Shown here: positions 6,584 to 11,658 of the stretch, piece after piece
Numbering within the stretch: position 1 is the first letter of the stretch
How the letters are laid out: every line of letters starts with the position of its first letter
NCBI GenBank assembly: GCA_904502015.1
Contig: CAJGEA010000042.1
Span: 1-11,658, forward strand
Reading direction: 5' to 3'
From: an uncultured Clostridia bacterium
GTDB taxonomy: Bacteria > Bacillota > Clostridia > Oscillospirales > CAG-272
Length of the DNA stretch: 11,658 nucleotides
The notes under the pieces: generated by a model
What the model saw: the letters and a program-made list of their open reading frames with translations, nothing else
What the model was told of the DNA's origin: nothing
The model's database searches: none
Position numbers and translations under genes: made by a program

Positions 6584-6999
6584 TGGCCGACCTCAGCAAT
6601 ATCACTGTCCCCGCGCTGGCGTACCTCGGTGACTGCGTGATCGAGAAGTGCGTGCGTACCTATCTGGTGCTGGAGAGAGGACTGTCTACGTCGGCACGCC
6701 TCAACCGCGCGGCGCTGGATTTCGTGCGCGCATCGGCGCAGTCGGAGGCTATGAACTACATTGAGCCCGTTCTGACCGAGGACGAGAGTAACTACTACCG
6801 CCGCGGCCGCAATACGGGACATACCAACGTGCCAAAGAGCGCATCGGTGAGCGAATACCGCCGCGCCACGGGCATGGAAGTGCTGTTCGGCTACCTGTCC
6901 CTCTCGGGTCGGGAGGCGCGCATTGACGAGCTGTTCCGTATCGGTTACCGGCTGGATGTGGCAAATCAAGAAGAAAATCCTGCCGGGGTACAAAAATAA
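6583..6999 (+). CDS. mrnC: Mini-ribonuclease III
   Basis: 138 residues, the usual size for Mini-III: an RNase III catalytic domain without the double-stranded RNA-binding domain. It is a dimeric endonuclease that in Bacillus matures 23S rRNA ends. The signature ALAYLGDCVIEK (11-22) contains catalytic D17. YRRGRNTGHTNVPKSA (72-87), a conserved basic and loop region, and GMEVLFGYL (97-105) with metal-binding E99 complete the active site. There is no own ribosome binding site; translation probably starts by coupling at the TAATG overlap with the upstream membrane-protein gene. That neighbour is not the cysS gene often seen next to mrnC in Bacillus. Confidence 0.95.
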   Translation: MADLSNITVPALAYLGDCVIEKCVRTYLVLERGLSTSARLNRAALDFVRASAQSEAMNYIEPVLTEDESNYYRRGRNTGHTNVPKSASVSEYRRATGMEVLFGYLSLSGREARIDELFRIGYRLDVANQEENPAGVQK

Positions 7000-7019
7000 A
7001 ATGGCTTTTGGGATAATTA

Positions 7020-7116
7020 CCCTCTCACCCGCTTTGCGGGAGCTCTCCCGAGGGGAGAGCCTTAATAGGCCTCTCCTTTTGGGAGAGGTGGCGCGCCGAG
7101 AGCGCGACGGAGAGGG
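7020..7116. repeat. Cluster of palindromes bounded by CCCTCTC / GAGAGGG
   Basis: A 97-base segment begins with CCCTCTC and ends with its inverse GAGAGGG. Inside are four consecutive hairpins: CCCGC-TTT-GCGGG (7028-7040), GCTCTCCC-GAG-GGGAGAGC (7042-7060), CCTCTCC-TTTTG-GGAGAGG (7070-7088) and CGCGC-CGAGA-GCGCG (about 7092-7106). The pattern fits a small non-coding mobile repeat (MITE- or REP-like) that settled between mrnC and the isomerase gene. It may also act as an RNA processing or stability element. Only one copy is in the window. Confidence 0.75.
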
Positions 7117-7169
7117 CGTTCCGCCAATCAACCCGCTACACAACAAGATTCATAAAGGAGATAGATCCC

Positions 7170-7694
7170 ATGGATTACCCGCGTGTAAAGCTCACCGTCG
7201 CTCAGGTGCCTGACGGAGAGCCGATTGAACTTGGCACCATTACCGTCGAGCTTCGTCCCGACAAAGCCCCCAAGACCGTGGAAAATTTCCTCGGACTCGT
7301 GCGCGAAGGCTTTTACGATGGGCTCATTTTCCACCGCGTCATCAAGGGATTCATGATCCAGGGCGGCGGTATGACCCCCGACTTTTCCGAGAAACGTTGC
7401 AAATCCATTCGCGGTGAGTTCATCGCTAACGGATTTATGGGCAACGATCTCAAGCATAAGCGCGGTACGCTGTCTATGGCCCGTACCAACGTACCCGATT
7501 CGGCGTCCTCACAGTTCTTTATCATGCACGAGGATGCCCCCCACCTGGATGCCCAGTACGCTGCCTTTGGTCAGGTAGTCGAGGGTATGGACGTGGTGGA
7601 TAAGATCGCGGGCTGTAAGACGGGCCGCTATGGCTACTATTCCGACGTTCCCCGTGTGTGCATGATGATCGCCCATGCCGAGATCGTGGAGTAA
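7170..7694 (+). CDS. Cyclophilin-type peptidyl-prolyl cis-trans isomerase
   Basis: 174 residues, one cyclophilin domain, no signal peptide, so a cytosolic folding helper that speeds proline isomerisation. Active-site elements are present: FHRV with catalytic R56, FMIQGG with F61 and Q64, MARTNVPDSASSQFFI (103-118) with Q115 and F116, and LDAQYAAFGQVV (127-138). The tryptophan that binds cyclosporin in human CypA is replaced by H125, as is common in bacteria. The ATG at 7170 follows AAAGGAGA at ideal spacing. It is separated from mrnC by the palindrome cluster and is probably transcribed separately or by read-through. Confidence 0.95.
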   Translation: MDYPRVKLTVAQVPDGEPIELGTITVELRPDKAPKTVENFLGLVREGFYDGLIFHRVIKGFMIQGGGMTPDFSEKRCKSIRGEFIANGFMGNDLKHKRGTLSMARTNVPDSASSQFFIMHEDAPHLDAQYAAFGQVVEGMDVVDKIAGCKTGRYGYYSDVPRVCMMIAHAEIVE

Positions 7695-7736
7695 CAAGAA
7701 AACAACAAAGTATACTATATAAGGAGAAAATATATC

Positions 7737-8129
7737 ATGAAGAAGAAACAGCAAAGTACATCCAAGCTCGTGGTAATTGCCGCCGCCGCGGGCGCGTTGG
7801 CCGCAGGTGCGGTCATTGCCGCGCAGAGCGCCATCAAGTCCGAGAAGGGTCAGGCAGGCATTGCCGCCGTTAAGACCAAGGCAGGCGAGGTCAAGGACAC
7901 TGCCGTAACCAAGGCAACTGCCATCAAGGACGCCGCCGTAACCAAGGCAACCGCCGCTACCGCCGCCGTCAAGGGCGCCGCTACCGGTGCCGTATCCAAG
8001 GTGAAGGATATGTTTTCCAAGACTGTGATCGACGCTGAGGATTGCGCCGATTTCGCGGATGACGAGGTCGCTGAGGCGGTCGAGGAGATCGTCATTGACG
8101 AGACGACCGAGACGGCTGACGCCGAGTAA
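7737..8129 (+). CDS. Ala/Lys-rich repeat protein with N-terminal hydrophobic segment (YtxH-like)
   Basis: 130 residues. A basic start (MKKKQQSTSK) leads into a small-residue hydrophobic stretch (11-30), which is either a membrane anchor or an uncleaved signal. Residues 52-73 hold two near-identical 11-residue repeats (VKDTAVTKATA and IKDAAVTKATA), with degraded copies to about residue 90. The 11-residue period predicts an amphipathic helix like those of YtxH or LEA-type stress proteins. The tail (100-130) is strongly acidic. Composition bias makes family assignment unsafe. The start is supported by AAGGAGA upstream. A GC-rich hairpin follows the stop. Confidence 0.6.
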   Translation: MKKKQQSTSKLVVIAAAAGALAAGAVIAAQSAIKSEKGQAGIAAVKTKAGEVKDTAVTKATAIKDAAVTKATAATAAVKGAATGAVSKVKDMFSKTVIDAEDCADFADDEVAEAVEEIVIDETTETADAE

Positions 8130-8139
8130 TCAAAACGAG

Positions 8140-8166
8140 GGCGGGTTGCGCGGTTGCGGGCCCGCC
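8140..8166 (+). terminator. Weak GC-rich hairpin after the repeat-protein gene
   Basis: GGCGGG (8140-8145) can pair with CCCGCC (8161-8166) across a 15-base loop, followed by only three T residues. It lies in the 63-base gap before the dehydrogenase gene and could cause partial termination. Confidence 0.35.
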
Positions 8167-8192
8167 TTTGCATTACGAAATGGAGTGAACGT

Positions 8193-9143
8193 ATGAAGAT
8201 TGTCGTATTGGACGCCGCGACACTGGGTTCTGACCTCTCGCTCGCGCCGCTGGATCGGTTGGGAGAGGTTACGGTGTGGGAGAACACCGCCCCCCACGAG
8301 ATCCGCGGCCGCATCGAGGGCAAGGACGTGGTGATTCTCAATAAGATCAGGATCGGGGAGGCGCAGTTACCCGAGGGGGATGGCGCGCCCAAGCTCATTT
8401 GCGTGGCAGCCACGGGATTTGATAACATTGATCTGGACGCCTGCCGCCGCCGCGGCGTGGGTGTAGCCAACGTACGGGGCTATTCCTCGAACAGCGTGGC
8501 GCAGGTGACCGTGGGACTGGTGCTGGATCTGGTCTGCCGTCTGCCCGATTACTGCGCTTTTGTGGCGGACGGTTCGTACAGCCATAGCGGATGTGCCAAC
8601 CGTCTCGTACCTACCTACCACGAGATCGCGGGCATGACCTGGGGCATCGTGGGTGCGGGCAAGATCGGCTCGCGCGTGGCCGACGTGGCGCGCGCCTTCG
8701 GATGCCGCGTGCTGACCTGCCGCCGCCATCCCGATGGGGAGAGCGTGGATCTTGATACCGTGTGCCGTGAGGCGGACATCATCACGGTGCATACCCCCCT
8801 GACCCCCGAAACACGGGGTATGATCGGGGAGCGCGAGATCGCCATGATGAAGGACGGAGTGATTCTCGTCAACATGGCGCGCGGGGCTGTGACCGATGAG
8901 GCGGCACTCTCTGAGGCCGTGGTCAGCGGCAAGCTGGGCGGACTCGGCGCGGACGTGTATAGCGTTGAGCCCTTTGGGGAGGATCACCCCTTCTATGCCA
9001 TCCGTCATCACGAGCGGGTTGCCCTCACCCCCCACATGTCGTGGGGCGCGTACGAGGCGCGGGCGCGTTGCCTCGATGAGATGATCCTCAATGCTGAGGC
9101 CTATGCCCGTGGCGAGTTGCGTAATCGCGTGGACGTTGAGTAA
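8193..9143 (+). CDS. D-2-hydroxyacid dehydrogenase, glycerate/hydroxypyruvate reductase-like
   Basis: 316 residues, no ACT domain. It interconverts a 2-keto acid and a D-2-hydroxy acid; closest in pattern to HprA-type glycerate dehydrogenase. The Rossmann motif GAGKIG is at 154-159; the catalytic residues are R230 (NMARGAV), E259 (VYSVEPF) and H281 (TPHMSWGAYEAR). The TPHxSW ending is typical of glycerate dehydrogenases. After the second Rossmann strand the sequence is LTCRRHPDG (174-182), with two arginines where NAD enzymes usually have Asp, so NADP(H) use is possible. The start is the ATG at 8193 with TGGAGTG upstream; the frame is open to an ATG at 8154, but that would run through the preceding hairpin. 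Hydroxypyruvate/glycerate conversion would link to serine metabolism encoded on the left. Confidence 0.88.
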   Translation: MKIVVLDAATLGSDLSLAPLDRLGEVTVWENTAPHEIRGRIEGKDVVILNKIRIGEAQLPEGDGAPKLICVAATGFDNIDLDACRRRGVGVANVRGYSSNSVAQVTVGLVLDLVCRLPDYCAFVADGSYSHSGCANRLVPTYHEIAGMTWGIVGAGKIGSRVADVARAFGCRVLTCRRHPDGESVDLDTVCREADIITVHTPLTPETRGMIGEREIAMMKDGVILVNMARGAVTDEAALSEAVVSGKLGGLGADVYSVEPFGEDHPFYAIRHHERVALTPHMSWGAYEARARCLDEMILNAEAYARGELRNRVDVE

Positions 9144-9162
9144 TTGATTGGTATAAATTCCA

Positions 9163-9210
9163 AAAAAGCAAAACAAACGGTTGAGAAATCAACCGTTTGT
9201 TTTGCTTTTT
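9163..9210. terminator. Strong bidirectional terminator between convergent genes
   Basis: A 22-base arm (from AAAAAGCAAAACAAACGG to TTGA) and its exact reverse complement are separated by GAAA. Each strand ends in five or more T residues after the stem, so it works in both directions. It follows the dehydrogenase gene by about 20 bases and overlaps the stop codon of the convergent LRR gene. Confidence 0.95.
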
Positions 9211-10009
9211 AGAGATAACGGTGTCGCAGACCGAAGCTGACCGCGTAGCTTGCGGCGTAGGTTTCGGGTACGCAAAGGATGGTCAGGGTGGGGCAGTTGT
9301 CAAACGCCGCGTAGTCAATGCGGGTGACCGACGAGGGGATGGTCACGCTTTCCAGCGAGTAACAGCCGTAGAAGGCGAACCAGCCGATGGCGGTCACAGT
9401 GTTGGGGATGCTGACTGTGATCACGCTTGCGTTGGTGAAGGCGTTGTCGGCGATGCGGGTCACGGGGTATCCCTCGATCTCGGGGGGGATGACCACGTTG
9501 CGACTTTGACCAAGGTACTGGCAGATCACGGCCTCGCCGTCCTCCACGGTGTAGCGGAAGGACATTTCCTCGGGCTCGGGGGCTTCGGTTTCGGTCGTGT
9601 ACTCGGTGTCGGTGCTTGTATCGGGAGTGGGCTCGGGACGTCCCGACGTGGGCACGTCGCTCTCGTCTTTACCTGAGGATAGATTGGCCAGCTCCTTTTC
9701 CAGCACCTCCAGTCTTGACTCGTATTCCAGACGCGCTATGTAGTTGTCCTGCTTTTCGTCCAACAGCTTTTCCTCCAGATCGGCGATCATGCTCTCGTAG
9801 AAGGTGCGCAGGGAATCGTCCGCGGGATCGGTCGTGGGCTGTGTTTCGCTCCCGCCCGCGGTTTGCGTCTGTGTGTCGCTCGGTGGCTTTTGGTTGTCGC
9901 CGCAGGCAGGCAGTTGGGTGCCAATAACAATACACAGGCACAGGAGCAGGAGTGCCGAGACGGTGTAGAGCAGGCTTTTTTGGGGAACGGGGAGCGCGAT
10001 TCGTTTCAT
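9209..10009 (-). CDS. Secreted or lipid-anchored coiled-coil protein with BspA-type LRRs
   Basis: 266 residues. The N-terminus has a basic start and a hydrophobic core (12-30), then LPAC with C36, a weak lipobox; either a lipoprotein or a single-pass anchor. Next come a Thr/Pro/Gln-rich linker (40-65), a charged helix with coiled-coil character (66-112), and a second Thr/Pro/Glu-rich spacer (113-150). Three LRR_5 (BspA/TpLRR) repeats follow (about 168-250), seen in VIPPEIEGYPVTRIADNAF, VSIPNTVTAIGWFAFYGC and VTIPSSVTRIDYAAFDNC. The end (YAASYAVSFG) is a typical cap of such repeats. Surface BspA-type proteins often bind host or matrix proteins; the ligand here is unknown. I chose the ATG at 10009, ten bases after GGAGG; earlier in-frame GTG or ATG codons sit before or on top of that site. 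Confidence 0.82.
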   Translation of the reverse strand: MKRIALPVPQKSLLYTVSALLLLCLCIVIGTQLPACGDNQKPPSDTQTQTAGGSETQPTTDPADDSLRTFYESMIADLEEKLLDEKQDNYIARLEYESRLEVLEKELANLSSGKDESDVPTSGRPEPTPDTSTDTEYTTETEAPEPEEMSFRYTVEDGEAVICQYLGQSRNVVIPPEIEGYPVTRIADNAFTNASVITVSIPNTVTAIGWFAFYGCYSLESVTIPSSVTRIDYAAFDNCPTLTILCVPETYAASYAVSFGLRHRYL

Positions 10010-10072
10010 TTCATTCATTCCTCCTTTTTGACCGCGCACGGTGTGGGCGGCTATTCTTTTTGGGTTACGGTC

Positions 10073-10101
10073 AGCATATCACACGCCGTTTGCAAGGACA
10101 A
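10073..10101 (-). promoter_or_regulatory. Candidate promoter of the LRR protein gene
   Basis: On the minus strand TTGTCC (10101-10096), a 17-base spacer ending in TGA, and TATGCT (10078-10073). The TG one base before the -10 hexamer gives an extended -10 element. It lies about 64 bases upstream of the start codon. Confidence 0.55.
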
Positions 10102-10136
10102 GCCTTTTTTGTCGCTCGCACGGAAAAATCGTTCGA

Positions 10137-10274
10137 TCCGTTGCGGGGGCATACGCCCCGTGACGGGCTTTTTTGCGTTCCTTCGCTGAAACGGAACACG
10201 AAATCCGCCGTCCCATGGCGTCAGACCACGAAACGGCGGATGCATATTTTTTAATGGAAGGTGCTTGCGGGAGG
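10137..10274. other. Structured gap between repressor 3' end and LRR promoter
   Basis: No gene is visible. ATCCGCCGT (10203-10211) and ACGGCGGAT (10233-10241) are a perfect 9-bp inverted repeat with a 21-base loop, beginning about 34 bases after the repressor stop on the minus strand. GGGGC-ATAC-GCCCC and an overlapping CCCG-TGA-CGGG hairpin lie near 10145-10165, followed on the plus strand by six T residues. Either could help end the repressor transcript, but the T-runs are on the plus-strand side, so the orientation is ambiguous. Confidence 0.4.
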
Positions 10275-10937
10275 TCAACTCAGCTTGGATTGGAAAGCCA
10301 CCGCTTTGCCGAGGATGCGGATGGAGCGCAGCTCCTCTCCGACAAATTCCAGCGGCTCGTAGTCGGGGTTTTCGGGGGCAAGCACAAGACGTTTCTCGTC
10401 GGGGTAATAGAACACCCGCTTGAGGGTGGCCTCGTTGTCCACGATGACGGCGGCGATCTCGCCGTTGTTGACCATCTCGGCTTGGCGGATAAACACCTCG
10501 TCCCCGTCAAAGATGCGCGCGCCGATCATACTGTCGCCCTTGGCGGTCAGGCAGAAGTCGGCGTGGGCATCGGCGGCGGTGACGTATCCGCCGTCGTTGT
10601 CCTGCTCGGCGATAATGGGCTGACCGCAGGCGATTTCACCCAGCACGGGGTAGCGGAGGAGGTGAAGGGGGGAGAGATTTTCGAGAAAGGGCAGGGCGAC
10701 CGTATCCCGAGCGGGTGTGTTGGCGGGGAGCATGGGCACGTCCTTGCCCAAAAGCCAGCCCTCGGATACACCCAGCACGGCGGCGAGGGACAGAACGGCG
10801 TCGGTCTTGGGGACGTAGATGCCGTGCAGATATTGGCTGATGCGGGCCTTGCTGACGCCGCTTTCGGCGGCAAGTGCCGTGGCGCGGATGCCGCGCAGAT
10901 CCATCGCCTCTCGCAGGCGTGTTTTGAAATCATTCAT
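10275..10937 (-). CDS. LexA/CI-like self-cleaving transcriptional repressor (XRE HTH + S24 peptidase)
   Basis: 220 residues. The N-terminus (about 4-62) is an XRE-type helix-turn-helix: RATALAAESGVSKARISQYLHG (18-39) holds the two HTH helices. The C-terminal half is an S24 peptidase: GEIACGQP (100-107) with Cys104-Gly105 as the likely self-cleavage bond (UmuD also cleaves Cys-Gly), GDSM with nucleophile S136, and LKRVF with general base K173. Such proteins repress until RecA-ssDNA triggers self-cleavage, as in SOS or prophage control. No integrase or phage structural gene is in the window, so it may be a host regulator or a prophage remnant. The ATG at 10937 follows AAAGGA by nine bases; an upstream in-frame start reaches into the repeat array and is unlikely. 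The array begins 33 bases upstream. Confidence 0.93.
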   Translation of the reverse strand: MNDFKTRLREAMDLRGIRATALAAESGVSKARISQYLHGIYVPKTDAVLSLAAVLGVSEGWLLGKDVPMLPANTPARDTVALPFLENLSPLHLLRYPVLGEIACGQPIIAEQDNDGGYVTAADAHADFCLTAKGDSMIGARIFDGDEVFIRQAEMVNNGEIAAVIVDNEATLKRVFYYPDEKRLVLAPENPDYEPLEFVGEELRSIRILGKAVAFQSKLS

Positions 10938-10969
10938 GGCAATGGTTCCTTTCATTTGCAAGGGAATGT

Positions 10970-11536
10970 AAATTTGGATTTGTCGGCCACCAGCGGGTGC
11001 CTGCGGCACGGCTCTGGCTCGGGGTTGGGTATCGCGCGCCTAACATTTCACCCGAGGGGATGGTTTTTTAAAAATTTGGATTTATCGGTGCCTGCGGCAC
11101 GGCTCTGGCTCGGGGTTGGGTATCGCGCGCCTAACATTTCACCCGAGGGGATGGTTTTTTAAAAATTTGGATTTATCGGTGCCTGCGGCACGGCTTTGGC
11201 TCGGGGATGGGTAGCATAAATCCATCCATCTCACCCGATGGGATGCCCTGCGGGCGGTACATTCAAATTTGGATTTGTCGGTGGGTTTGATACCCAAGCC
11301 TTAACGGGTCATTCTGAGCGTCGCGGTGCAAAGCACCGCAAGTCGAAGAATCTCTTTACCCAAGCGTGATCCTTCGACTCCACCGCGTTGCGGTGTCGCT
11401 CAGGATGACTCTCTTGAGGAGGGTTTTCAAATTTGGATTTATCGGGCACCTGCGGTGCGGCTTTGGATCGGGGATGGATTTCCTGAATCCACCCGTCTCA
11501 CACGATGGGATGGTTTCTTCAAATTTGGATTTATCG
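10970..11536. repeat. Degenerate array of ~91-102 bp repeat units with a shared 16-base core
   Basis: The core AAATTTGGATTTATCGG (A or G at base 13) starts at 10970, 11072, 11163, 11265, 11429 and 11521, giving spacings of 102, 91, 102, 164 and 92. Units 1 to 3 share most of their length. Units 1 and 2 are near-identical from GCCTGCGGCACGGC to the T-run (GGATGGTTTTTT), with an 11-base insertion in unit 1. Units 3 and 5 are diverged, and unit 4 is shortened and interrupted by another palindromic element. Within units CTCGGG and CCCGAG can pair. The array is non-coding as far as I can see and lies upstream of the repressor gene. Confidence 0.85.
11308..11409. mobile_element. ~102 bp imperfect palindromic (MITE-like) element inside the array
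   Basis: The ends GTCATTCTGAGCG and CGCTCAGGATGAC are inverted repeats with one mismatch. Inside, AAGTCGAAGAATC and GATCCTTCGACTC, and GCGGTGCAAAGCACCGC and CCGCGTTGCGGTG, continue the dyad, so almost the whole element folds on itself. It encodes nothing. Elements with these GTCATTCTGAGCG...CTTCGACTC...CTCAGGATGAC patterns are dispersed in many bacterial genomes (from memory, unverified here). Its length explains why array spacing jumps from about 62 remaining bases to 164. Confidence 0.75.
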
Positions 11537-11557
11537 AACGGTTTATAATAACCCATG

Positions 11558-11605
11558 GTAGGGGCGCACTGTGTGCGCCCGCGGGCGATCGCAGATCGCC
11601 CCTAC
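11558..11605. repeat. Cruciform-type palindrome with two internal hairpins
   Basis: GTAGGGGCG (11558-11566) and CGCCCCTAC (11597-11605) form an outer stem. Inside are GGGCGCAC-TGT-GTGCGCCC and GGGCGATC-GCA-GATCGCCC, which compete with the outer stem or form a three-way junction. No gene is associated. It looks like another dispersed intergenic repeat family. The remaining bases to the window end show nothing I can name. Confidence 0.8.
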
Positions 11606-11658
11606 GACATAGAGGAGCGTTATTCCTTGTCGGGTATAGGTATCCTGGAATTTTAGGC

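Noticed and set aside
10173..11162. Plus-strand open frame of 329 codons across the repressor and into the repeats, with a recurring NLDLS peptide
   Set aside because: The part opposite the repressor is a shadow, and the repeated peptide only mirrors the DNA repeat units. There is no start signal.
10970..11536. CRISPR array
   Set aside because: The spacings vary (91-164), the sequence between cores is itself repeated rather than unique, and there are no cas genes.
10275..11658. Prophage end with attachment site
   Set aside because: A CI-like repressor alone is not enough. No integrase, excisionase or tRNA att duplication is visible in the window.

Overview
The window looks like part of the chromosome of an uncultured, moderately GC-rich Firmicute (Bacillota), most likely a gut Clostridia lineage. 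The support is strong AGGAGG-type ribosome binding sites, consensus sigma-A promoters, intrinsic terminators, Mini-RNase III, the ACT/UPF0210 gene pair, a BspA-type leucine-rich-repeat protein, and many short palindromic repeats between genes. No reference genome could be compared, so the taxonomy is an inference.

Left part, mostly minus strand. A serine biosynthesis operon serC-serA (2617 to 271) has a perfect consensus promoter, a terminator-like hairpin in its 5' leader, a palindromic repeat between the two genes and a strong terminator after serA. Upstream of it, also on the minus strand, lies a three-gene unit with its own promoter: a two-helix membrane protein (3811-4338), a small ribbon-helix-helix protein (3568-3786) and a ThyX-like protein with an altered signature motif (2916-3539).

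Middle part, plus strand. A divergent promoter at about 4470-4498 drives an ACT-domain protein (UPF0237) and a UPF0210/PFL-like protein. Then come a one-helix membrane protein overlapping Mini-RNase III (mrnC) by one base, a cluster of palindromes, a cyclophilin-type peptidyl-prolyl isomerase, an Ala/Lys-rich repeat protein, and a D-2-hydroxyacid dehydrogenase resembling glycerate/hydroxypyruvate reductase. A very strong bidirectional terminator closes this block against a convergent gene.

Right part, minus strand. There is a lipoprotein-like, coiled-coil, BspA-type LRR protein, then a LexA/CI-like self-cleaving repressor. The last ~720 bp carry no gene. They hold a degenerate array of ~91-102 bp units, each beginning with the same 16-base core, with a ~102 bp palindromic element apparently inserted into one unit and a second, cruciform-like palindrome at the end.

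Functional theme: serine/3-carbon hydroxyacid metabolism (serC, serA, the HprA-like enzyme, possibly the ACT/UPF0210 pair), mixed with RNA maturation, protein folding and poorly characterised envelope proteins. No CRISPR array, known defence cassette, tRNA or rRNA is visible. The items most worth a second look are the altered ThyX-like protein with its RHH partner, the leader hairpin of serCA, and the repeat array next to the repressor gene.
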